From Amblyomma americanum (Eukaryota; Arthropoda; Arachnida; Ixodida; Ixodidae), in contig NC_135497.1 in the NCBI RefSeq assembly GCF_052857255.1, forward strand, positions 186,410,084-186,474,083: a DNA stretch of 64,000 nt, in the 5' to 3' direction. The notes under the pieces are model-generated. The model saw only the letters and a list, made by a program, of their open reading frames with translations, had not been told where the DNA came from and did not search any database. Shown here one piece after another: positions 1-9,320 of the stretch. Numbering within the stretch: position 1 is the stretch's first letter; each line of letters starts with the position of its first letter. The translations under genes and the position numbers were made by a program.

Positions 1-65
1 TGGCAGTGATGAAATACTACAGGATGTAAAAGTAACTCTGGTAACTGGGCAATAATAAACTCTTC

Positions 66-342
66 CCCAATTGAAAATTGGCTTTTGAGGAAACTTGAAC
101 CAAACCATAAGGGAATGGAGGAAGGTGGGAGTGAAAGAAGGAAGAAAAAGATGTGCTGTAGTGGAGGGCTCCGGAATAATTTCGATCAGCTGGAGACCTT
201 TAACTTGCACTGACATCGCACAACACATTGGTGCCTTTGTGTTTTGCCTCCATCGAAACGCAACCGCCGTGGCCGGGTTCGAACCCAGGAATTCCGGATC
301 AGTAGCCGAGCGCCCTAACCACTGAGCCACCACGGCGGGTTG
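66..342 (-). repeat. tRNA-derived SINE, Ruka-type, long-tail subfamily
   Basis: Read on the minus strand, the element begins at about 342 with a tRNA-like A box (ggtggctcagtggttaggg). A B box (gggttcgaacccgg) follows, then the central core with gatgtcagtgcaagttaaag and cgaaattattccggagccc. The 3' part (a 'ctccactacagcac' block, then a pyrimidine-rich stretch) matches the copy at 26416-26733. It lies in PSMB5 intron 3, in the same orientation as that gene. It is diverged, so an old insertion. Boundaries at the 3' end are approximate. Confidence 0.85.
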
Positions 343-961
343 TTAAATCAATTCTCCCACATAGTACTTCGGTCAACTAATGGCATTAGTAGCCTTCAGT
401 CAGACATAGAAGTGATGATTGTATAATGGCATTTTAAATGTGACACCAAAATCAATGAAATGAGCAATGGTGAAGTAGTTTAAAATCAATTATCAAGTGC
501 ATATATTTGTAAGAATTAATAGCTGCTTCACACATATATGCCACTATTGACATTGCAGCATTCTGCACTTCTGTTCACATCACCCCTATTCTTTTGGATG
601 CACAAATAAAGCTCCCAACGGCATAATTAGGTATATTTAAAGTTATCTCCTTTTTTCACACTTATTTCTTTAGCGTAAAAGCGAAAAGTACCAACTGACT
701 TGATAGCTGAAAGTTTGTGTACCTTTTCGTGTGTCTACTAACTACTATCCCCACTTGCAACATCTCAGCCTTTTTCCCAATTAAAACTGCATACCCATTA
801 AATGCCCTTCATTGCCAGTTCAACACATCACCACACAATTTTTCCACAGCTACTATGAATCCGTGAACAAAGTATTACTTGAATTGTAAACGCTACATGT
901 TTGTAGTAAAGTGAAAGTAGTCCAACAATGAAATAACATGGCTATTGCCACTGATTGTCTA
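343..961. other. PSMB5 intron 3, AT-rich, no further feature seen
   Basis: This stretch is AT-rich and contains no open frame with recognisable similarity, no PSMB5 exon and no clear repeat boundary. PSMB5 exon 4 must lie to the left of the window. Confidence 0.6.
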
Positions 962-1884
962 ATACCCCTGCCACACGGCAAATTTAATGTCATTGTCATC
1001 GAAAGACATTTGTTCGACTTAATGTCATTTTTTCTGCGCGCTGCTACACGGCCAAAACTAATGCCATTTGCAAATGATGGCGATTGCGATGGAGAGAAAG
1101 TGCAGCATACAAAAATTTCGATGTACGCTTCAATACACTGCCAAAAGTATTGCTTTGCGAATGAAAGCCGATTTTAAAATCTTAATCCTCATTTCAATAA
1201 CGTGTTGATCACTGCTATCCACCACGAGCACAAGCCAAGCCAAAGTTCAGCCAGCGGCGGCAGGCAAATGGCGGATGTCGCTTTGTGAAATGGACTCACA
1301 GCAGCGGGAAGCGATTGCTATGATTTTATGCTTGCAAGCACAAAGCCGCAGCAGGCTGGCCCAGTACAGAAGCAGATTAACGCAGCATAAAAGACCAAAC
1401 AAGTCCGCGTGCACAACTGCCGCAACAGGCACAGCCAGCACTCCGGCAACACAACGCGCTTGAGGCACTGTCAACAAACAGCTGGCTCATGGGCTGGCTA
1501 CAGGCACTGGTACGGGCCGGGCTATATAAAAACATGGCTGCTCGTCCATCTAGGCTGGCTGGTAGCGAGTGCGACAGTTATCTTTTTTAATGCTATTTGG
1601 CATTTTTATACACATAAACGAACGACCACACAATTATACGGACACAGAAATATAACGCTTGTGACGCTTTTGTAATTTACTTTTGGTGTACATTCCCACT
1701 GAATCTCTGGTGCCGAGGTAATACATTAGCTCGGAGATCACTGGCAAATGAGTTCTGTAAACTCATTCGATACCTAATGTTGTTTTCATCTAATATCATT
1801 TTCTCGTGCGGCAGCAAACTAAGTCACTTCGAACGAATGTCATTCGATGGGAATGACATTAAATTTGCCATGTGGCAGGGGTAT
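962..1884. mobile_element. 923-bp TIR element with TA duplication (ATACCCCTG family)
   Basis: The ends are inverted copies beginning ATACCCCTGCCACA and continuing into GGCAAATTTAATGTCATT. There is one mismatch in about 33 bp, then looser similarity. A TA lies directly outside each end (960-961 and 1885-1886). The interior has no coding similarity, so this is a non-autonomous element. It carries a TATA-like string (ctatataaaa) near 1522, which could be fortuitous. The element near 40061-40724 has related ends. It sits in PSMB5 intron 3. Confidence 0.8.
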
Positions 1885-2113
1885 TAATCAGTAACACAAG
1901 ATACAGCAGTTAACAGTGTATGATATTAGCTATAGATGTGAAAAAAAGAATGTCAGCGTAAGTTGGGTTTGTGCAGCAGGCTGAAGGTAGCTCTGCCATG
2001 ATCTGAAAATTGTGGAAAATACTAGACACCAGTAAAACAAAAAGGATTCTTTTTCTTGTTTTCCACCATGGAGTGCACCCAGTGACATGAAAATAAAGGC
2101 AAAAATGTCTTAC

Positions 2114-5100
2114 CGGCACCGCTCAGCGAGAACACGTTGCCAGTAAACACAGTCTGCAGCCCCACCTGCCATGGTTCCCAGGAGGTATTTGTTGATCACA
2201 ATAATTTTCTTCACTGTCTGTGAACCTGCAGAGGCAATGGGGTAAAGGTGTGTGTGTGTGTTCTACTGCCTAGATAGATCTAAACCAACATCACAGTCGT
2301 AGCAGCAGCTGAACATCACTTCTACTGTTAACAGAGTGAAACATGAAGGAAATAGAGCTATAGGGCTAGCTGGCATATGCAGGTAGTGTATCATCAAAGC
2401 CAAACAAAGGTGCATAAGAGGGGAGATTGGGATGAAAGTTACTTTTTTTCATGAAAAAGGCCCCACAAGCTTTCTGCACAAATTCTATGTGATGTGGGGC
2501 ACTCTGGCATGGAGAATTTTTTGCCACGTTTGTTTTATTGGAATGAATCCCATTAGTTTAGCAACAGTAATGATTACTTCAGTGAAAAGCAGAACTGCGT
2601 TCCTCCTTCAGAAGATCAACACACCTGCTGATCCAAGTGACGGCAGCGATATGGAGAATGTGGGGGCAGCTAACAGAACTGATCACTAGTTTGTGATGAT
2701 GCGGGAAGCTTGTTTTTTTTTTATGGCTCATGAAAGTTTACATTGTCAAGACCTTTCTGATATTACAAATGCAACTAGCTGTTCTAGGACAGAAGAGGCA
2801 AAGACAGCTGCATTAGCAAATAAATGTTATCAAACAGCTTGGCAGCGGACGTTCCAGCATAGCTCCTGTGCTTTGGCTAGGCAATAGTTCATTTAAAGAA
2901 CAGATGTTGACAGAAAATGAAAATAAAAAGAAAATAAAAGGGGGTCGAGGAGAGACTGGTTTACCATGACAGATGCATGAAACATCCCGTCTGCACCCTG
3001 AAGTATGCTCTGATCAGAAGCATGACTTATCATCAGCCCGAATGTGCCTACTGTAGGACTCAGGCCTCTCCCATATCTCTCCACTTAACCCTGTACTGTG
3101 TCAGCCACGGCTACCTTATCCCCGCAAACTTCTTAGTCTTATCCACCCACCTAACTTTCTGCTGGCCCCTGCTACGCTCGCCTGCTCTTGGAATCCAGAC
3201 CATTACCTTTAACGACCATCGTTGTCTTTGAATTACATGCCCCGCGCCAGCCCATTTCTACTTCTTGATTTCGACTAGGATGTCGTTAACTTGCATTTGT
3301 TCATTTACTCACTTCTCTCTTCCTGTCTCTTAACCCTTACACTGTTTAACTCTTTCAATTAGCCTCCACATTTCTGGCCCATAGGTAAGTACCTGTAATA
3401 TACAACTGTTATATACTTTTCCCCTGAGGGATACTGGTACACTGTCATTCATAATGTGAGAGTACCTGCCCATGCACTCCATCCCATTGTTATTCTAGTT
3501 ATTTCAGTGTTGTGGTCTGGATCTGTGGTCACTACCTGCCCCAAGCTGACATTTCCTTACCACTTCCAGCACCTGGCTACCAATCGTAAACTGCTGTTTC
3601 CTTCAGCGACTGTTCAACATTACTTTAGCTTTCTGCATATTAATTTTTAGAGCCACTGTTCTGCTTTGCCTGTCTAAGTCATTGATCATGCTTTGCAATT
3701 CATCCCCTCAGAAACACACGGCTTAAAAGACAGTAAGAGCTCGATGCTATGCATAAGGAACCATATTTGTAGGTCAACGAAAAAAAAAAAAAACTCGCTG
3801 CATGTTTAGTACGGTACTCTCCAAGGCAAATTTTCAGTCCATATATATATGTGTACAGTAATAGACCACTATTTTCCACACATACTAGTTCTTCCACTAG
3901 CACTCCTCTCCAGTCAGCTGCTCCAAGAGTGCGGCAAGTTCACAGCACCCACCGCAGATGCAGCGTGCCACGTTCTTCCGCTTTCACCAAAACATCCTCC
4001 TTCCAAGGAAACCTTACGCCATCTCACTGCATGGTAACCACCCTCCTGAGCCCACTCCGCCGGCTGAGCCAACACCGACATTCAGCCTAAAGAGTGCGCG
4101 CTTAACAGCTGTCCAGTAAAAAAATTTTCAAGTGGTACCACACATCCCTTGTATACATGGCTTGCATCGACGCCACATCCAGTGACCATGGGACACCAGT
4201 TGGCAATGCTGCCAAACCACTGTCAGACCGCCTATAGCTTACCGCTGCCTTTGTCAGCTCGTATTGTGTTAGTTTGCATCCATCTGCAGCTTCAATATGG
4301 TTTTGTGTGCTGTCGCCGGCTGCTCCAACAGTAGCGACAGCACCAGGTGAAAATAGAAGCTGACTAACACAAACTTCTTACACATTCCTAAGATCATCGT
4401 AGGCAAGTGCGAGCGCTCAAAGATGCTCAGTGCGAATCGGCGGGGGTTGTGGCTGGCTCATATTAAGAAAGACAATTTGCACACCGAGAACCCCACTTTA
4501 AGTGTGTGCAGAGTGCACTTCGTGACAGGCAAGACGCTTGTGCTGTGAACTAGATGTTTGCAAAAACGTGGGCAGCAAGGACTAAACCCTGAAGAAGCAA
4601 ATGTTTTTGATTTGCAGGGACGCCATCCGTTTTGTTCGACAACACCAATCCAGACTGGCTCCCATCGCTGCACCTTGGCTACAGCACTAGGCAGGCTGGT
4701 TCGAATCGCCACGAGTGTATTGAGCAATGACGGCAGAAAAAGTGGCATGCCAAAGCACACTTTTTCGCCTTGTAGGCACATTGCAGACAGGCTTCTCACC
4801 CACCCGCCGGTGAAATAGTTGTGTACCTTCAATGATTTGAAGGCTTTCATTCCTTCCATCATCACAAAGCTGGAGGAGTTAACTAGATAATTCAGGATAC
4901 CCCGATGGGTCACTTCAGGGAGCACATCAATGTCCATCGTCGTGTCGACTCCTGGTCGCAGCGTGTACGGATCCGTATCGTCAAATCTCAATGTATGCAA
5001 GACTTCCCTGTTATCATTCCACTGCTGTCGTAACTATGTAGTTACTACTTATTTATTAATGATAATATCATCCCCCTTACTGACTCCTGCAAATACTTAG

Positions 5101-7740
5101 GTGTTCATATTTCCAATGATTAAACTTGGACAAGTCATGTAAGCAGCGTCACTAATTTGGCTACGTCGCAATCTGGTGCTTGCACCATGCCCGCTACACA
5201 GCGTGTGGGGTGACACTAAACGAAGCCGTCCACTGTAAGGCAAATACCGTTCTCTCCCTTTAGCTGCTTGCCTACAAGACCCTGGTCCGCCCTAAACTAG
5301 AATATGCTAGCGCATTGACCCTCACCATAATAACCTTATCACAACCCTCGAATCAATTCAAAAACGAGCCACTAGATTCATTCTATCTGATTACTCTTAC
5401 AACAGCAGTATTACAGCATTAAATGCACAGTTTGATCTACTCCCCTCACATTCCATCGTAAAATAGCCTGGCTCTCTCTCTTTCATAGATTTTATCATTG
5501 ATTGCCACCAGATAACAATGTTATCAGACCACCTTACTGCTATTACCGCAATACTCACTCCAATGCAGACTTCACATGCTCACACAACTACATGCCAGAA
5601 ATCGTCTTCTCCAAACTGCCAGTGACTGGAATCACTTGCCAGGACATAGCTCCACAATGAATGATGATGATTATGGGTTTTTTTTATGGCGCAAGGGCAG
5701 CTATGGCCAAAGAGCGCCATGTCACAAGGTATTTTTTCTTCTTCTCAAGGTGGGGTCAGAGACCCATTTCCCAAGCATTTCACCCTAAATAAGCCGAGCA
5801 CCAGACCAGGGGAAAGCTTGTACCCATTGTATCACCGGTGGGTACCCGGCGGCACTGGGGATCGAACCCCGCACCTCCCGCATACGAGGCGGATGCTCAA
5901 CCACTTGGCCACCGCTGCGGTGCTCCACAATGAATGACCTGTCACGTTTTAAGTCTGCAATTGAAACCCACCATCAAGCCTTCTCACCTAACATCTTTTG
6001 CCATGTTATGCCCACCCTTCATGTAATGTACTGGCCAGGGACCTTTGAGGTATAATAAATAAATTTGCACTTGTTCTGCATAGCGTACACATGCCAATCC
6101 AACAAGTCCAGAGTAATAGCCTGCACTGAATGGCTCATTTCTTTGTGGAGGAGGCATTGCAACCAAAAGGATAAGAAAATAGTCCAAAGCGCCCCAAGAG
6201 CGATCAGGCATCACAGGGCAGAAGGGCGGTGACGGACAAATGGTTCGGCAGCATGGCCGCCAGCGGTTGATGGGGCAGAAGTGATGTCACGTGCAAGCCA
6301 TGTATAGGAACAGCCACATATTTCACGCCCCCAAAGCATAAATGGTCAACAGTAGTGGTTACTGAAAAGAGCGGCATTGTTAACCGTATTATCATTTCTG
6401 CAATTAAGGGTGAGAGTGCGAATATTTGGAACCACGAAAAATTGGAGCAATAATGCAATGACAACTGGCACCAAGGGTGGTCAGGCATGGTAACTTGCAC
6501 TTTGCAAGAATGAACAGCAAGCACTCCCATGATCTTTTTAGTGATTTAAAAAAAAAAAGAAAAAGGACCTGATGACACTGCGGTATCTTGGATCTACAAG
6601 AGGGTCCGTCATATACCCCCCTTTTTTTCATTATTCTAAATCACGTCCTTTGACCGAAGTACACTTGGGCACCATCTTGACACTAGTAAGTCCAATACTG
6701 AAGTACAGAACCAAATGAAACAGTGTAACTTACAGGCCTTGGCTAATATTACGGCAAAACTACATTGCACAAAGAGAAAATGCCAATGAAAGACGACGCA
6801 GAGCAGTGCTCGTGTAAAGCAGTACGGCTTTTACAGCTATTTTCATTAAGATGACACTAAAACACCCAATAACAAAAAAGTGGTGCCAAAGGCTTCTATC
6901 AAAAGACTGAAAGAGACCACAAGGGTTAACTATTTATTTTCAAACCATGAATAAAATGCTGCAAACAACTTTTTTTTTTCTTACAATGGTTACCTGATAA
7001 CAATAAAAAGAAAACGTCTGGGCTTTTCTCGCCATTTCTTTAGGTGCTTTTTGCAGCGTCATTCGACGAAAGCACAGCACAGGATAAAGCAGAAATTAGT
7101 GCTTGTTGTGCTTTATCCTGCGCTTACAGGATGAACCCCACACGGTATTAGAGAGTGTTAGTTGCATTTGTCCACCAATTTAACTGGAAAGTTAACTCCA
7201 GTAATATACCCGAGTTGCATCGTCCGCATCCACAACCGACAGCATGGCGTAGCCTACTGCACGTTGTTAGACGGAGGAGTATTGTCAGTAATTCTGAACG
7301 GTTTGCGTCCAACCATCGCAAAATAGGTTGCAAACGACGCACCACAAAGATTTAACCATATCCGTGCGCTGGCTCTTACCAATGTACTCTCCACCCGTGG
7401 CTCGGGAGTCTGCAGCCACGATAACTCCGCCATTGTACTTGAACGCAAGTGTAGTCGTACCCTTGTCATAATGCATCTTGATCTGCTTCCCAGAATCATC
7501 CTTCAGCAGCGCTGCCATTCCTTCCTGAGGCTGCACATTTCAAAGGCACCAGCGTCAGTCAGTATGAGAAACAACGAGGTCAGGCTTACTCACATTTGGG
7601 AACGGAGGAAGAGCCAACTGTGTGTGGAATTTGAAATTGGATCCAAAAGCATCGCCATACGCAAGAAGATCCTGCTGGTCTAATGATGCTTTGCCGAAGC
7701 CAGAGCGCAAATTGAATTTGACGACTTCTTCGAGAGCCAT
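2114..7740 (-). CDS. PSMB5: Proteasome subunit beta type-5 (20S beta-5), 3' part outside window
   Basis: This encodes the chymotrypsin-like catalytic beta subunit of the 20S proteasome, an N-terminal nucleophile threonine protease active in nucleus and cytosol. Exons are 7740-7594 (49 codons), 7530-7380 and 2225-2114, with donors GTGAGT, GTAAGA and GTAAGA and CAG acceptors. The frame is continuous through 136 complete codons plus two bases. The propeptide is about 73 residues. The mature chain starts at the Gly-Thr junction ([12 protein letters not shown], Thr74), the self-processing site and catalytic Thr1. The Asp17 motif AADSRATGG is in exon 2. The Lys33 motif SQTVKK, with [13 protein letters not shown], is in exon 3. 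Exon 3 ends inside an arginine codon. Exon 4 and the C-terminal half lie beyond position 1. Intron 1 is 63 bp and intron 2 is 5154 bp, filled with transposon remains. The start is the first ATG giving the conserved MALEEV-type N-terminus. The fit to the family is unambiguous. Confidence 0.95.
2226..2949. other. PSMB5 intron 2, distal part
   Basis: This is intronic sequence just before exon 3. The acceptor tract reads ctctgcag on the minus strand. There are no coding similarities and no repeat I can delimit, apart from a short (GT)n run near 2250-2262. Confidence 0.5.
2950..3700 (-). mobile_element. Decayed LINE reverse-transcriptase C-terminal region (RTE-like)
   Basis: Translating the minus strand in shifting frames gives pieces typical of the region after the RT domain in RTE-like LINEs. 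In order these are [18 protein letters not shown], a '[17 protein letters not shown]' block, 'KWAGHV', and a terminal 'WRDMGE' segment near 3084. Stops and frameshifts interrupt every frame, so it is a dead fragment. It lies in PSMB5 intron 2. Family assignment beyond non-LTR retrotransposon is tentative. Confidence 0.6.
3701..4296. other. PSMB5 intron 2 segment without recognisable feature
   Basis: A short poly-A run (about 3779-3793) and an AT microsatellite (about 3841-3851) are present. The overlapping short open frames near 3849-4090 show no family similarity. Confidence 0.4.
4297..4720 (+). pseudogene. THAP-type zinc-finger domain relic (transposon-derived)
   Basis: From an ATG at 4297 the plus strand reads [11 protein letters not shown] and reaches a stop after 17 codons. 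Further along, in shifted frames, come [21 protein letters not shown], then VCRVHF, then [13 protein letters not shown]. The C-x4-C ... C-x2-H spacing and the Trp before the second pair match the C2CH signature of THAP DNA-binding domains. In ticks these often occur in transposon-derived proteins. Premature stops and frameshifts make it non-functional. It lies in PSMB5 intron 2, opposite to the gene. Confidence 0.6.
4794..5000 (-). pseudogene. Fragment of a tick transposon-associated protein N-terminus
   Basis: The minus-strand open frame contains [10 protein letters not shown], then ILNYLV, then [18 protein letters not shown]. This resembles a segment ('..NYLV..KAFKSLEAYNFFVxGWV') I associate with many uncharacterised tick proteins that often sit next to THAP modules. 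The identification is from memory of the pattern and is not certain. The frame runs on to 4458 without similarity, antisense to the THAP relic, so only the first third is likely meaningful. Confidence 0.4.
5060..6065 (+). mobile_element. 3' part of a Jockey/CR1-like LINE, interrupted by a SINE
   Basis: Reading across frames, the plus strand gives [10 protein letters not shown], then [15 protein letters not shown], then [21 protein letters not shown], then SDWNHLPG. After the SINE at 5665-5921 it continues with [10 protein letters not shown] and a terminal segment ending near a taataaataaat tail (about 6050). This order is the C-terminal part of the reverse-transcriptase ORF of CR1/Jockey-type LINEs. 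Frameshifts show decay. It is 5'-truncated and lies in PSMB5 intron 2, opposite to the gene. Confidence 0.75.
5665..5921 (-). repeat. tRNA-derived SINE, second family, with 16-bp target duplication
   Basis: The minus strand reads a tRNA-like head (gcggtggccaagtggttgag; B box ggttcgatcccc) followed by gccgccgggtacccaccggt. The 3' part has aaataccttgtgacatgg and gcgctctttggcc, and ends at cgccataaaaaa. It is flanked by identical GCTCCACAATGAATGA at 5649-5664 and 5922-5937. It inserted into the LINE at 5060-6065, so it is the younger element. Other copies are at 31375-31587 (+) and 33375-33585 (-). Confidence 0.92.
6066..7379. other. PSMB5 intron 2, proximal part
   Basis: This is AT-rich intronic sequence from the exon 2 donor leftwards. 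The short open frames in both strands look like chance. I see no further delimitable repeat. Confidence 0.5.
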
Positions 7741-8080
7741 GATACAACACAAATCGCACACCGCTAGGAAATGCCCACTTCTGCAAGCAGACAGAATCGA
7801 ATTCTTATAAAACAAACAAATTGTAGAGGCGCTGTCAACCTGTTTTACAAAATGAATACCACATCAAGTATGTTCTAATTTAAAACCTTGATTTTATTGC
7901 TATATAGTAGAAACGTGAAGTATATGAGTGCAATTTATTTGACTAGTAAAAATTGAAATTATAAACATTGTGTGTACATGGATGGCGCTTCATTTCTCAC
8001 ACAATATGGCCACTTCCACGGAATAAACGCGAGTGATATTTTCAACATCTCAAAGAAGATACTCAAATTGGTGATGAAGA
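7741..8080. promoter_or_regulatory. Shared PSMB5/SMIM13 divergent promoter region
   Basis: The two start codons point away from each other across 340 bp of AT-rich DNA. All 5' untranslated regions and core promoter elements of both genes would have to lie here unless there are unseen upstream exons. No convincing TATA box at a fixed distance is visible for either gene. This is an inferred bidirectional promoter. Confidence 0.6.
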
Positions 8081-8646
8081 ATGTCAAGCATTCTTTTGAC
8101 CATAGCTTCCTTTGTTTTCGCCTTACTCCTCGTTCTTTCGCTGGTGGGCATAGGTAAGCACAATAGCAAATTATGCATCGTCAATTAGCGCTTGCAAACA
8201 GAGCATGAGTTCGAAGAAACAGTTAAGGGGAGACTAGTTGACAATCCACTGAGTTTAACCTTGGAAGTGTTGTTAATCATTATTATACTGCCGAATACTA
8301 CAGTCGTACTTCAGCACTTTACCTTTATTTTATCTTGGCGTATAAACCGCTTAGTCTAACTTCTCATTAGCGTTTCGTGTGTGTTTCATTATTCCTTTGT
8401 CTGGGCATGGTATTCTGTAAGCGCATTCGGAGCGCAACACGGTGGCGTATTTTTGTCGGCCAGTACTGTCTGATTATGATTAATGCCTAGTGCTTATTTT
8501 GCGTGAATCTTTCAGGATGGTACATCGTATGGAAGCTCTTCCTCTCGCGGTTTCGATTTGTGCGGGAGCTGCTGGCTGCGAACAACGACGCCTCGGAAGT
8601 TCAAGGAACGCCACGGGCCCGAAGCCGCAAGCCTAGGATCGACTGA
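8081..8646 (+). CDS. SMIM13: Small integral membrane protein 13 homologue
   Basis: Two exons, 8081-8153 and 8516-8646, with donor G/GTAAGC and acceptor TTTCAG, encode 67 residues. The N-terminus (about residues 5-30) is one strongly hydrophobic membrane segment, and the conserved block GWYIVWKLFLSRFRFVREL spans the splice. The C-terminal tail is hydrophilic and basic. The block closely matches vertebrate SMIM13 (GWYFVWHLFLSKFKFLREL, from memory). No signal-peptide cleavage site is evident. The start was chosen because the ATG opens directly into the hydrophobic segment and the ATG at 8074 is out of frame. The molecular function of this family is not known to me. It is divergent from PSMB5 across a 340-bp gap, suggesting shared transcription. 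The tail is shorter than in the human protein. Confidence 0.88.
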
Positions 8647-9320
8647 AACATGGACCGGTGCTCTTCTGTGACCTGTTGTAACTGCAGACATCTTGAAGCT
8701 GTTCTTTTGTTGTCGTAAAAAAAAAAAATCAAGAAGTGGATTTGACTGTGCTTGTGACGTGACGCTGACCGTGTGTAGACTTGAGTTTCCAGGCGCTCAT
8801 TTAATGAGGAGAGACGCAACTGCACAGTTGCGAAGCTACACTTTAGTGCCGCTCACGCACACGTAACACTGCAACCCGTGCACCCGCCCGTTTCTGTTCT
8901 GTGCGACGTGTTTTGTATGTCTTGAAGGGAGACATTTTGCTGGGGGCATCGCGGGCGGCTTTGCAGATATGCTGTGATACAAACGCTCAACTAGACCTTG
9001 TGTCCATGTGCTTATATTGAGTTTTTTGGTGCTCACATATGATCGCTAGATACGCACAGCCTTACTGCTAGATATACATGCAAAAAGCACAAGTCAGCAA
9101 TGGAAGCCTACATGAAGGCACGGTTTTCAGCTCTTTCATGAAAAGTTTGGCTACCTGTGAGATTGCCTGTGGTTGGCGCTTACTATTTAAACTGCATCCA
9201 TGTGTATGAAACTTGCTACAATGCATCATGTGTAGAGCGAGATGTTTGGAATGGGGTTTTTGATGTGTGTGGTTTTATAGGGGTTGCTGAACAAAAATAA
9301 ACGTTCCTTTTGAGTGGCAT
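8647..9320 (+). other. SMIM13 3' untranslated region
   Basis: This is non-coding sequence from the SMIM13 stop to the AATAAA signal at 9296-9301. No repeat is seen in it apart from a short poly-A run near 8718. Confidence 0.6.
9296..9301 (+). terminator. Polyadenylation signal of SMIM13
   Basis: A canonical AATAAA about 650 bp after the stop codon is followed by a T/G-rich stretch (ccttttgagtggcatggtcgtgtctggtc, shown in part: 'ttttgagtggcatgg'). Confidence 0.65.

Noticed and set aside
1515..1535. TATA box and hidden gene inside the 962-1884 element
   Set aside because: The TATA-like string is not followed by a coding frame with any similarity; kept only as a remark on the element.
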